The notes: generated by a model from the letters alone, not told the origin. Positions 25,378-33,198 are shown, counted from the stretch's first letter. The stretch is DNA of 35,440 bases from Candidatus Poribacteria bacterium (GCA_007571305.1 RKRR01000153.1:1-35440); one strand, 5' to 3'. Numbers and translations: made by a program.

Positions 25378-25496
25378 AGGACTTACGCAATTTTGACAAT
25401 AACCCGTTCTCTGAACGGGCGAACTGACAAAAAACACACGGTTCCCTGACACAACCTAACAGGTGATGCTACAGCAGCGCAGCGTGCGTAAATCCT
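25378..25496 (-). mobile_element. Class A non-autonomous element, copy 2 (inverted)
   Basis: 119 bases, in reverse orientation to the copy at 9963-10066, with ends AGGACTTACGCA and GCGTAAATCCT. The shared core is at 25450-25472 on the minus strand. It ends 4 bases from the stop codon of the HEAT-fused dioxygenase gene. Confidence 0.8.
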
Positions 25497-25500
25497 AATA

Positions 25501-26874
25501 TTAAAACGTGCTATCTTTTGAGGTCAGAGGGCACCAGCGGGTTGTCTCAAGGTAACGGAGGAGTGCTGTTCTTGCCGCGGGTGTACCGATACGGTACAGC
25601 GCATGGACAGCGTCACCACGTACATAACGGTTTCCATCGAACAACACATTTTGTAACCCCTCAACCGCCTCAGTTGCGTTCTGACCAATCCGCGCTAAGG
25701 CAAATACCGCATTTCGACGTGCACCATCGTGCGGATCCTCTAACGCCTTCACAAGCCCCGGGACAGCAATCGGACTCGATTGGCTCGTTGTTCCTAACGC
25801 CTCTACCGTATGCGACCGGACAGAGCCTGAAGCATCCGCTAACCTTTCCACCAGAGCAGGTGCCGCTGATTCTGCCTTATTTCCCAGATCCCCGAGTGCT
25901 TCAACGGCGTTATCCCGCACGTGTTCACAGGAATCTGTCAATGCATCCCGCAATGCATCAACGGCAGGGGTGCCGACTGCGTTGAGAGCGTAACAGGCAT
26001 TTCGGCGCGTCATCTCTGATTCATCTCGCAAGCACTGCACCAGGGCTGGCACTGCCTTCTCACCAAATCGTGGCATTTCATAAGCCGCCTGCAATCCTGT
26101 CGATTCTGAGGTGCTGTTGAGAGAGCTGATTAAACTGGACAGTGATTCACCTTCCGATGTTCCCTGTACGTCACTATCTTCCACGGCTCGATGCCAGTTC
26201 CAAAGGTGTCGGAACATTTTCTGATGCTCGGTGGGTCCCACGGATATTCCATTTGCCCACTCTGTTTCTTTGTTTGCCCAGGTGGGTTCCTGCGGCTCTG
26301 ACATCCGGGCGTAGAGGAACTTCATCATGTAACGTTTCTTCTCGCTACTATTAGGCATCGCACGGTGCCACAAGTCATAGTTTGCGAAAGCAACCGTTCC
26401 TGCTCTTCCAATGATCGGTTGTTCCGGTGAGATCTCTGCGCCTTCACGCGTGCTGTAATAGTGGCTCATCGGGACCACACCGGTGGGTCCAAGTTCGATG
26501 GGTGTATCTTGAGGATAATAGAAAACCAGCAGTCTGCGGGTATGATGAGACCAGCGTTTTCCGCCGTCTTGGTGCATCCCTTGTCCATTGCTACCGGGAG
26601 GGTTGTAGTGTGGATGACGGTGCGGTTGCTTGTAGCAGTCAGGTCCAAGCAGGCTTGTCAGAGCCCCGCTGACGTTCGGATCGTCAAGGATTTGCTGAAT
26701 TTCTGGTATCCGCGGTATCATATTATTACCGGGATTGCCTTCCTTGTCGAAAACCGTTACCGTCTTTTCGTAGATTGCATCGTGGAATTGCGCAGGCAAC
26801 GTGGTGGTGACGGTCACATAACCGTTCACAATGAAATGTCGCATCTGGGCATCTGTCAAGAGGTGTTCTGCCAT
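25501..26874 (-). CDS. Phytanoyl-CoA dioxygenase family protein fused to HEAT repeats
   Basis: A 457-residue protein. Residues 1-235 form a PhyH-type Fe(II)/2-oxoglutarate oxygenase: the metal motif HQD (His101, Asp103) in GQGMHQDGGKRWSHH, the distal His170 in NYDLWHRAMPNSSEKKRYM, and Arg181 to bind 2-oxoglutarate. Such enzymes hydroxylate small molecules or lipids. Residues 265-445 are about six HEAT/PBS-lyase-type repeats, for example VPALVQCLRDESEMTRRNAC and VRDNAVEALGDLGNKAESAA. A fusion of an oxygenase to a protein-binding solenoid is unusual and suggests a macromolecular partner or substrate. GGGGGAAAG precedes ATG 26874. The C-terminal tail after the last repeat abuts element A2, so it may have been shortened or extended by insertion. 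Confidence 0.9.
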   Translation of the reverse strand: MAEHLLTDAQMRHFIVNGYVTVTTTLPAQFHDAIYEKTVTVFDKEGNPGNNMIPRIPEIQQILDDPNVSGALTSLLGPDCYKQPHRHPHYNPPGSNGQGMHQDGGKRWSHHTRRLLVFYYPQDTPIELGPTGVVPMSHYYSTREGAEISPEQPIIGRAGTVAFANYDLWHRAMPNSSEKKRYMMKFLYARMSEPQEPTWANKETEWANGISVGPTEHQKMFRHLWNWHRAVEDSDVQGTSEGESLSSLISSLNSTSESTGLQAAYEMPRFGEKAVPALVQCLRDESEMTRRNACYALNAVGTPAVDALRDALTDSCEHVRDNAVEALGDLGNKAESAAPALVERLADASGSVRSHTVEALGTTSQSSPIAVPGLVKALEDPHDGARRNAVFALARIGQNATEAVEGLQNVLFDGNRYVRGDAVHALYRIGTPAARTALLRYLETTRWCPLTSKDSTF

Positions 26875-27055
26875 CTTTCCCCCTTTTCTATTGTGAAACT
26901 CGCTGTAAGCCCTATGTAAAAGAAGTTTGCGTTACGCTATTATTTCATAAAATTTCACAATTTTCAAGAAATTCTACCACCATATCCATTTTTATGTTAA
27001 AATGGCTGAAATTAGGGGGTTTAACGCACAACATACGAAATTTGGAGGTTTCAGG

Positions 27056-28261
27056 ATGGGACGAAGTTTTGAAAAATCGCTTGCATGGCAAAAGCGCGCC
27101 AGAGCTGCTTTGGTCGGTGGTGGGCAACCGCATAAACGGAGCCAGCCACCAAGGCCTATTATGATTGCAGGCGCGAAAGGCGCGCATTTTTGGGATGCTG
27201 ATGGAAACGATTATATCGATTATCTGATGGGATACGGCCCCATGATCCTTGGACACGCCTATCCTACTGTGATTGATACGGTTACGAAACATCTCATTGA
27301 ACGGGGGAATGTTTATAATTTCGGACATACCCTGGAGGTGGAACTCGCCGAAAAGTTGGTGCAGATTATCCCGTCGGCTGATAGGGTCGCTTACTTTGTT
27401 GGGGGATCGGATGCAACAACCGGCGCGATTAAGTTCGCTCGCGCATATACCGGTAAGGAAAAGGTGATTCGATCCGGTTATCACGGATGGCACGATTGGT
27501 GTAGCCATGCCCGCGGGCACTTATCGGGTTCTGCCGCCGCTACACTCAGCATTGACTTCAATGATCTTGAAGGACTTGTTGATCTCTTCAAAGCGCATCC
27601 TGACGAAATCGCTTGTTTGATTATGGAACCTTCCGGACACGATCTTCCCAAAGAGGGTTATCTCGAAGAGGCAAAAGCACTCGTCAATGCCAATGGTGCC
27701 TTGATGATTTTTGACGAAGTCAAAACGGGATTTCGCTACTCTTTGGGGGGCGCACAGGAATATTTCGGAGTCACTCCTGATATGTCCGTTTTCGGAAAAG
27801 CACTCGCGAATGGGTTCGCGACGGCTATCGTTGTCGGGAAAAAAGAGATTATGGATGAGGTGAGCGATGTCTGGGTAGCCGCAACCTTCCACGGTGAAGT
27901 ATCGCTCGTTGCCGCCGCAATTGCTACAATTGAGGAACTCGAGGCAAAAGATGGGGTCGCCTTTATGTGGAAACAGGGACAGAAGTTATTGGATGGTTAC
28001 AGAGAGATGGTGGCGCGTCTCGGTATCGAAAATGCCCGCATCGGTGGCATAGGCCCCATGCCTTACTTCGGCTTAAGTACCGACAGCGATGATGAACGCC
28101 AGCAGCGGTTCCATAAAACCTTCTACGAAGCAACCTTAGATGGCGGTTTATATCTGCCTGAGGGACATATCTGGTTCATGTCTATGTCGCACACCGATGA
28201 AGATGTTGCAAAGACGCTTAGCGTTTCTGAGGATGCCCTCAAACGCGCCAAAGCCGCATAG
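27056..28261 (+). CDS. Class III aminotransferase, glutamate-1-semialdehyde aminomutase-like
   Basis: A 401-residue protein. An in-frame ATG at 27002 exists, but ATG 27056 has GGAGG 7 bases upstream and is chosen. Fold-type I PLP features are present: substrate-loop text GHAYPTVIDTV, VAYFVGGSDATTGAIKFARA (cofactor phosphate region), GYHGWHDW, the PLP Asp220 in LMIFDEVKTGFR and the Schiff-base Lys248 in SVFGKALANGF. The pattern resembles HemL (GSA-AM), but the N-terminal 30 residues and neighbours are not those of haem synthesis. It is more likely a HemL-like aminomutase or transaminase of a catabolic pathway. It is divergent from the HEAT-fused dioxygenase and upstream of the second one. Confidence 0.9.
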   Translation: MGRSFEKSLAWQKRARAALVGGGQPHKRSQPPRPIMIAGAKGAHFWDADGNDYIDYLMGYGPMILGHAYPTVIDTVTKHLIERGNVYNFGHTLEVELAEKLVQIIPSADRVAYFVGGSDATTGAIKFARAYTGKEKVIRSGYHGWHDWCSHARGHLSGSAAATLSIDFNDLEGLVDLFKAHPDEIACLIMEPSGHDLPKEGYLEEAKALVNANGALMIFDEVKTGFRYSLGGAQEYFGVTPDMSVFGKALANGFATAIVVGKKEIMDEVSDVWVAATFHGEVSLVAAAIATIEELEAKDGVAFMWKQGQKLLDGYREMVARLGIENARIGGIGPMPYFGLSTDSDDERQQRFHKTFYEATLDGGLYLPEGHIWFMSMSHTDEDVAKTLSVSEDALKRAKAA

Positions 28262-28300
28262 AAAAACAAAATCACTTGTTAATGGGATGGTTCTCAGGGC

Positions 28301-28320
28301 GGTTTTTCTGATGAAAAACC
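28301..28320. terminator. Hairpin after the aminotransferase gene
   Basis: GGTTTTTC (28301-28308) pairs with GAAAAACC (28313-28320) around TGAT, 40 bases after the stop. It is AU-rich and has no long T-run, so it is a weak terminator candidate. Confidence 0.4.
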
Positions 28321-28380
28321 TTTGAGTTATCAGTTTTCGGTTAAAGAAGCGATGTTAGGCGTATTGTGTGCCTCTTGTTA

Positions 28381-28410
28381 CTGACGACCGACAACCGATA
28401 CCCGATAACC
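28381..28410 (+). repeat. Heptamer tandem repeat upstream of a dioxygenase gene
   Basis: Four consecutive 7-base units, CTGACGA, CCGACAA, CCGATAC and CCGATAA, form a degenerate (CCGAYAA)n array. An opposite-orientation array lies just behind the same gene at 29359-29386, and weaker units occur at 28323-28344. Confidence 0.6.
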
Positions 28411-28471
28411 ATTCCTCCCAAAACCTGCCCGAAACGAAGGGGTGGGCATTCCAGGAGCGAATAGTTAAAAA

Positions 28472-29359
28472 ATGGCACATGGCACGGATCACACCAAACC
28501 TTTTATTGTTGATAAGAACCTCGGGGCGGCACTTGATCTTGATAACGAACAACTCACGGGAACAACCTCCGATGGTACGCCTGTTGTTGCACCAACGCAA
28601 GAACAGAAATATCTCTTTGACATGCGCGGATGGCTTTTGGTACCGGGTGTGTTATCGGGCGATGAGCTCGCGGAGATGCAAGAATTCGGGTACAAACTCC
28701 GCCACGAACCCGAGTCGATTCCAGAGCATGAACGTTCTCCACTCGGCGGCCCCATGCAACGTCTCGCTGACCATCCGAATGTGATCGGTTTTCTCAACGA
28801 GTTTCTTGCACATCCGGCGTTATCAAGCCAAGAATGCTACGGTTTCCGCATGGAATCGTGTAGCTTGTTCTACCGGACAGTGGGCGATGGAAACTTTGGA
28901 CCTCACAACGGGAACGGGATGCTCCGTTTCCCCGGCGATTCGCACCTCTATCGGTGTATCCCCGGCAGAGGCTATAGCGGTTTGACTCGCATCGTCTGGG
29001 AACTGAACCCCGTCAAATATCGGCAGGGCGGCACCCTGTTTATTACAGCCAGTCATAAAGCCGTCTACACAGCACCCGACACAATCCAAAGCCAAGACTC
29101 CCTGATTTGGGATACGTATGAGTGTCCTGCTGGTTCACTTCTCTTTTTTACGGAGGCGTTGACGCATAGTACGCACACATGGACAAACGAGGAAAACGAT
29201 CGACTCGCCATTTTTAGTTGTTATAACACAGTCAATAGCAAGTGGCACGATTGGGATCCGCATCCGAAGTTGTTAGCCGAGATGCCAGCGAAACGGCAGA
29301 CCCTTTTCCGCCCTGTCCGCGCTGCCAATAACTTAATCGGCAAGGCATACCGTCATTAG
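28472..29359 (+). CDS. Phytanoyl-CoA dioxygenase-like protein with altered metal motif
   Basis: A 295-residue protein. The cupin-like core of PhyH is visible: SCSLFYRTVGDGNFGPHNGN, then IVWELNPVKYRQGGTLFITASHK, PAGSLLFFTEALTHSTHTW (distal His232 or His235) and NDRLAIFSCYN (2-oxoglutarate Arg244). The expected HxD metal motif appears as His145-Asn-Gly147, lacking the acidic ligand. Some halogenase-type relatives also lack the Asp, so the protein may be active with different chemistry or be non-catalytic. The start at ATG 28472 has no close Shine-Dalgarno (AGGAG is 16 bases upstream). Heptamer repeats flank the gene on both sides. It probably acts on a small molecule with its aminotransferase and amidohydrolase neighbours. 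Confidence 0.82.
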   Translation: MAHGTDHTKPFIVDKNLGAALDLDNEQLTGTTSDGTPVVAPTQEQKYLFDMRGWLLVPGVLSGDELAEMQEFGYKLRHEPESIPEHERSPLGGPMQRLADHPNVIGFLNEFLAHPALSSQECYGFRMESCSLFYRTVGDGNFGPHNGNGMLRFPGDSHLYRCIPGRGYSGLTRIVWELNPVKYRQGGTLFITASHKAVYTAPDTIQSQDSLIWDTYECPAGSLLFFTEALTHSTHTWTNEENDRLAIFSCYNTVNSKWHDWDPHPKLLAEMPAKRQTLFRPVRAANNLIGKAYRH

Positions 29360-29386
29360 TCAATGGTTGTCGGTTATCGGGCAACA
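29359..29386 (-). repeat. Heptamer tandem repeat downstream of a dioxygenase gene
   Basis: Units GTCAATG, GTTGTCG, GTTATCG and GGCAACA are the reverse-complement form of the array at 28381-28410. The first unit overlaps the last base of the stop codon. Confidence 0.5.
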
Positions 29387-29450
29387 GGGTGATGTTAAAC
29401 GAAAACCTCGTAACCCAAAACTGGAAACCACGAAAAAAGGAGGCGTTTGC

Positions 29451-30692
29451 ATGCGTCAAATTGGATCAACTCCAGTTACCGCACCCGGCTGGACTGCGAA
29501 ACCGAAAGACGGAATTGCTATTGTCGATTGTGATGTACACCACAATTTCCGTCATCCTACGCAATTGTTACCTTACCTGTCAAAGTTTTATCAAGAACAT
29601 CTCCTTGACCAGGGGCTACATCTCGGTGGGTATCCCAACATCCCGATTCGAAGCAATCGTGTAGACATCAGAGAGCGGATCGAAGAAGCCACCGAATCGA
29701 CACCGAAAAACGCCGGCGGGGACCCCAGAGATTTCAACTTCACATTGGAGTTCCTCCAAGATGAACACCTCGATGTTTGGAATATTGATGTCGCCGTGCT
29801 GACGGGGCCGCCTGTGTTCTATGGATACGCTGGAGTCCCTGATCCCGACTGGGGAGCTGCCCTCTGTCGAGCTTTTAATGACTGGACAATTGAACATTGG
29901 CTTGAGAAGGATGAACGTGTTGTTAACGCCATTCTCGTTTCGCCATCCGATCCACCGCAAGCCGTGGAGGAGATTAACAGACTCGCACACCGCAAGGACA
30001 CTGTTGCCGTTATGGTGCCGATGGGATCGAGTCGTCCATTTGGTAACCGTTTCTATCATCCTATCTGGGAAACGTGTGAGGCGCACGGATTGCCTGTTAT
30101 ATCGCACATCGGGGGTGGCGGCGGTGCGAACCGAAACGTACCTACTCCAGTTGGCCATCCCACTTACTACATAGAATCCCGGATGAGCCGTCCGTATGTC
30201 GCCAGCACTCATGCGACATCCCTAATCTGCGAAGGCGTTTTTGAGAAATTTCCCAATTTCAAGTTCGCACTCATTGAAGCACAGCAGATGTGGGCGGTGC
30301 CGGTGATGTGGCATCTGGATACCGATTGGAAAGCAATACGCGACCAAACACCGTGGCTTAAACGGTTACCGAGTGAGTATTTCCGTGAACACATCCGGGT
30401 CGGGTCACAGCCGATGCACGAACCTGAGAAACCGGAACAGATGTACCAGATGTTGGAAATGCTACACGCAGATGAAACACTCATATTCTGCTCAGACTTC
30501 CCGCATTTCGACTGGAACGATCCGGTAACAGTTTTCCCGAAACTCTCGGAAGACTTACACCGTCGGATCTTTGCCCAAAACGCGCTTGATATGCTTCGAT
30601 TGGATGTCAAAGAAACCAACGGATCCCAGAGTCCAATCCCGAAGTCGCAGCCTGCAACAACGGCGCAGGCGACTCATGGGAAAAGCAGTTGA
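29451..30692 (+). CDS. Amidohydrolase 2 (ACMSD-like TIM-barrel metal hydrolase)
   Basis: A 413-residue protein. The frame opens at 29367, but ATG 29451 follows a strong AAGGAGG and is chosen. Metal-binding DxH is Asp28/His30 in IVDCDVHHNF. Later sites include the His in LPVISHIGGGG, FPNFKFALIEAQQMW and the metal Asp in FCSDFPHFDW. This is the amidohydrolase 2 family, which includes decarboxylases and hydrolases of aromatic or lactone compounds. The Rieske protein gene follows, suggesting an oxidative degradation pathway. The last 14 residues (ATTAQATHGKSS and flanks) are encoded by the first unit of an 85-base tandem duplication, so the natural C-terminus may have been replaced by repeat sequence. 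Confidence 0.9.
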   Translation: MRQIGSTPVTAPGWTAKPKDGIAIVDCDVHHNFRHPTQLLPYLSKFYQEHLLDQGLHLGGYPNIPIRSNRVDIRERIEEATESTPKNAGGDPRDFNFTLEFLQDEHLDVWNIDVAVLTGPPVFYGYAGVPDPDWGAALCRAFNDWTIEHWLEKDERVVNAILVSPSDPPQAVEEINRLAHRKDTVAVMVPMGSSRPFGNRFYHPIWETCEAHGLPVISHIGGGGGANRNVPTPVGHPTYYIESRMSRPYVASTHATSLICEGVFEKFPNFKFALIEAQQMWAVPVMWHLDTDWKAIRDQTPWLKRLPSEYFREHIRVGSQPMHEPEKPEQMYQMLEMLHADETLIFCSDFPHFDWNDPVTVFPKLSEDLHRRIFAQNALDMLRLDVKETNGSQSPIPKSQPATTAQATHGKSS

Positions 30693-30735
30693 GAGTTTAG
30701 TTGCATCTTATTTTCCCGCAAGGTAAATTAGAAAA
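30651..30735 (+). repeat. Class E repeat, first 85-base unit, inside the gene end
   Basis: It starts CCTGCAACAA, covers the last codons and stop of the amidohydrolase gene, and ends with CCGCAAGGTAAATTAGAAAA (30716-30735). No ATG follows it. The next unit starts directly. Confidence 0.75.
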
Positions 30736-30820
30736 CCTGCAACAACGGCGCAGGCGACTCATGAGAAAAGCAGTTGAAGTTTCACACACCAGTCGTTTCT
30801 CGGCAAGGTAAGTTAAAAAT
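30736..30820 (+). repeat. Class E leader repeat, second 85-base unit, before the Rieske start codon
   Basis: Identical in its first 28 bases to the preceding unit, more diverged in the middle, and ending GGCAAGGTAAGTTAAAAAT directly before ATG 30821. A palindrome CCTGC..GCAGG lies at its beginning. Confidence 0.75.
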
Positions 30821-31198
30821 ATGGCACGTGTTGTTGTCGGAAAAGTATCAGAGATTCCACCAGGGGAACGCAAAATCATCGTTCCGTTCCGCGGGAAGGC
30901 GGGTATTGGTGTCTTTAACGTTGATGGCAAATTTTACGCCATCCGTAACATCTGTCCGCATAGGCGGGGGCCCCTATGCACAGGCGAACTCAGCGGTAGA
31001 TTCGCCGCCGATGCCCCGCCCTCAATTCATGGCGTAACGCTCTCTGTCGAGGGGTTAGGCGAGGTGCTGCGCTGTCCGTGGCATCAGTGGACCTTTGATA
31101 TTGCCACGGGGCAGTGTCTCGTCGATGAGACGTTACGTGTGGCGACGTACCCTGTCAAGATTGACGGTGATGATGTCGTCGTCGAATACGATGGTTAA
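30821..31198 (+). CDS. Rieske [2Fe-2S] ferredoxin
   Basis: A 125-residue single Rieske domain. Cluster ligands are Cys45 and His47 in ICPHRRGPLC and Cys85 and His88 in RCPWHQWTFD, i.e. the C-x-H and C-x2-H pairs. The loop between them is about 15 residues longer than in small Rieske ferredoxins (TGELSGRFAADAPPSIHGVT), closer to nitrite reductase small subunit or oxygenase-type proteins. It transfers electrons in the cytoplasm; the partner oxygenase or reductase is not identified, but the two PhyH-like genes and the amidohydrolase are close. The start codon is positioned by the class E leader repeat, whose AAGG is the only ribosome binding candidate, 12 bases away. Confidence 0.93.
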   Translation: MARVVVGKVSEIPPGERKIIVPFRGKAGIGVFNVDGKFYAIRNICPHRRGPLCTGELSGRFAADAPPSIHGVTLSVEGLGEVLRCPWHQWTFDIATGQCLVDETLRVATYPVKIDGDDVVVEYDG

Positions 31199-31237
31199 TC
31201 TTGTCGAAAATCTCAAAATGCCGAAACGGGGGACAAA

Positions 31238-32011
31238 ATGATTAACAGAACTCTGGGACAAATAATTGTCATCGCCATTGTAGGGGTTGTTTTAATGGCT
31301 ACAAGTATAGGCCACGCGCGTCAGGCGATTACCGATGGATTGGTGAGTTACTGGTCGTTTAATGAGGATGTGGTCGCAGGGAAAACGGTTAAAGACATTG
31401 TCGGTGCAAGCGATGGAACCATGGATGGGAATGTCGAGGTCGTTGACGGTAAAGTGGGTGAAGCCCTAAAATTTAGTGGCGGGCATGTTGATTGTGGAGC
31501 AGATAAGCGTTTAACCGACATTGGCGATCAGATTACATTGGAGATGTGGATAAAACCTGATAAACCCGGCTGGGCAATTATCGCGGGTATATCGAGGTCA
31601 GGAAATAATTCTTATGTGATTGCGTGGTCGGACCAAACTCGGGTTGATTTTAATCTCTGGAATGGTGCCTTAGAGACGTGGCCCTTTCACAGCGTAGGCC
31701 AACCCGATGTAGGGAAATGGCATCACGTTGCTGGTGTCTACGACGGTTCCGAAGCCATTATTTATATCAATGGTGAAGTTGATAATGAAAAAAAATTCGA
31801 GGGTGTTCTCAAACATAACGGAGAGAACTTTTGGATGGGTGCCAGAAAATCGGATGGACTTCCCTACCACGGCATCCTTGACGAACTGCGCCTTTACAAC
31901 CGCGGTCTCAGCCAAGCGGAGATCGAAAACAATCTCGAGGCGGAAGGGCTTGCTGTCGACCCGACCCAGAAATTGGCACTCACTTGGGGAGCAATGAAGG
32001 TTTTGAAGTAA
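31238..32011 (+). CDS. Secreted LamG/concanavalin-A-like lectin domain protein
   Basis: A 257-residue protein starting after GGGGGAC. The signal peptide (TLGQIIVIAIVGVVLMATSI, then GHARQ) is followed by one LamG/laminin-G-like jelly roll: ITDGLVSYWSFNEDVV, TLEMWIKPDKPGWAIIAGI, WHHVAGVYDGSEAIIYINGE and YHGILDELRLYNRGLSQAEI, with the typical DELRLYNR end strand. Such domains bind glycans or other surface ligands. The tail KLALTWGAMKVLK follows after a short linker and resembles the end of the propeller pseudogene at 3670-4200 (VTWGALKQ), suggesting a recurring C-terminal tag on exported proteins of this organism. Repeat C2 starts two bases after the stop codon. Confidence 0.9.
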   Translation: MINRTLGQIIVIAIVGVVLMATSIGHARQAITDGLVSYWSFNEDVVAGKTVKDIVGASDGTMDGNVEVVDGKVGEALKFSGGHVDCGADKRLTDIGDQITLEMWIKPDKPGWAIIAGISRSGNNSYVIAWSDQTRVDFNLWNGALETWPFHSVGQPDVGKWHHVAGVYDGSEAIIYINGEVDNEKKFEGVLKHNGENFWMGARKSDGLPYHGILDELRLYNRGLSQAEIENNLEAEGLAVDPTQKLALTWGAMKVLK

Positions 32012-32013
32012 GG

Positions 32014-32172
32014 TTAATCCAAGTTGCTGCTTGCAAGATTTTAGATATGCAGATCCTCTTTTTCATGAAAGGGTGTTCATTATCCGTAGGGTATTTGTGG
32101 CCTCCACTTTCAGTTTGGGCACGGATATGCCCAATCTAAAACATTATGCTACAAAGGGGCAACTTGCCTCAA
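32014..32172 (+). mobile_element. Class C repeat, copy 2, diverged
   Basis: It starts TTAATCCAAGTTGC, ends GCAACTTGCCTCAA and is related to the copy at 14316-14482. The inner hairpin reads GGGCA..TGCCC near 32117-32131 where copy 1 reads GTGCA..TGCAC. It begins directly after the stop of the LamG gene. Confidence 0.65.
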
Positions 32173-32256
32173 TTTTGCCTATTTCTGCTCTCTCCCATTG
32201 ACGAGGGAAACGCCCAGACAAAAACACCATTCTTCCCAAAGAGAACGAAATACATA

Positions 32257-32760
32257 ATGAACAAGCAACCACGCTTTACCATTGAAGAACTCACAACCGA
32301 CCATCCGGATTGGCAGGAGTTTGTCACGCTCGTCAATGACTTAAACCAGGAAGGTTGGGCATTTAACCCGTATTTTGAGCGGTTTTCACGTTATTTTTTG
32401 GCGGCGAAACAGGATGGGATGATCGTCGGATTCCTCATGTTTGTGATATGGGATATCGGGCCCCATGACCGAGGACACCCTGCTATTGAAATGCATGGAA
32501 AAACGCTAAAAGAGGCAAAAATCCTCGCGTTTGGCGTGAGGGAAGGATATCGTCGGCAAGGTATCGGCACAGCACTTCAAGAATATACCATCCAGCAAGC
32601 AAAGTTGTTTGACTGCTACCAAGTCCGATCTGTCAGTGGCGAGAAGTATCCCGAAAACCACTATCTCAAACTCTCTATCGGGTTTGCTGTCGAGCCGATG
32701 GAACGCGATGAAAAGTGTTTGGCTTTTGTTATGCCCCTTAAATCCTCGAAAGAGTGGTAA
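32257..32760 (+). CDS. GNAT family N-acetyltransferase
   Basis: A 167-residue protein. The frame opens at 32146 inside repeat C2; ATG 32257 is preferred because the text becomes protein-like there (MNKQPRFTIEELTTDHPDWQ), although its ribosome binding site is weak (AGAGAA). Acetyl-CoA binding motif A is AFGVREGYRRQGIGTALQEY, with the R/Q-x-x-G-x-G/A signature RRQGIGTA. Preceding strands DGMIVGFLMFVIW and the final DEKCLAFVMP fit the GNAT fold. The acetylated substrate cannot be told. The gene overlaps or abuts a small membrane-protein gene. Confidence 0.88.
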   Translation: MNKQPRFTIEELTTDHPDWQEFVTLVNDLNQEGWAFNPYFERFSRYFLAAKQDGMIVGFLMFVIWDIGPHDRGHPAIEMHGKTLKEAKILAFGVREGYRRQGIGTALQEYTIQQAKLFDCYQVRSVSGEKYPENHYLKLSIGFAVEPMERDEKCLAFVMPLKSSKEW

Positions 32761-32765
32761 CTTTT

Positions 32766-33167
32766 ATGAGACAGTTAACCGATACTGAGAAGCAGCAGCT
32801 TGAGGGAAAAATTAAAAAGGAACAGGAACGCCAGCAGACGCTTCGGGAGACGAATCCAGACCTACCGGAATCCTTTGAAAAAGCATCGGCAAAAACAGGG
32901 TTTTTACGAGAAACCGTGCCAAATGCTCTCCGAAAATACGGTATGCTCGGACTCATTCTTTGCCTGCTCGCCTTTAACATTCATCACCTGCTAAAGTATC
33001 GAGATTTTGTCTATGACGAATACGGCAACCTCATGATCGCTCTGATGTTACTCTTCAATCACATCGCATATAACTTCACGAAAACAGGATGGAAAAGCCG
33101 CGTGATGAAAACGATTGCATGGATGTGGGTGGCTCTTGGATTCGTGTACATCTTTTCGATAGTATAG
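32766..33167 (+). CDS. Small membrane protein with charged N-terminal helix
   Basis: A 133-residue protein; ATG 32766 is used, and a GTG at 32754 overlapping the GNAT gene is possible. The N-terminal 45 residues are highly charged and likely helical (LTDTEKQQLEGKIKKEQERQ). Three hydrophobic segments follow: YGMLGLILCLLAFNIHHLL, LMIALMLLFNHIAYNF and TIAWMWVALGFVYIFSIV. I do not recognise a family. It sits in a compact run of plus-strand genes with the GNAT gene upstream (5 bases) and the esterase gene 31 bases downstream, so co-transcription is likely. Function unknown. Confidence 0.7.
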   Translation: MRQLTDTEKQQLEGKIKKEQERQQTLRETNPDLPESFEKASAKTGFLRETVPNALRKYGMLGLILCLLAFNIHHLLKYRDFVYDEYGNLMIALMLLFNHIAYNFTKTGWKSRVMKTIAWMWVALGFVYIFSIV

Positions 33168-33198
33168 GGATTGTGAGGCTTCAATTGGAGAAAGTATA

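Noticed and set aside
26945..27520. Minus-strand frame of 191 codons at the divergent promoter region
   Set aside because: Antisense to the start of the aminotransferase gene; text is not protein-like.
29616..30212. Minus-strand frame of 198 codons
   Set aside because: Opposite strand of the amidohydrolase gene, whose motifs are clear; no ribosome binding site.
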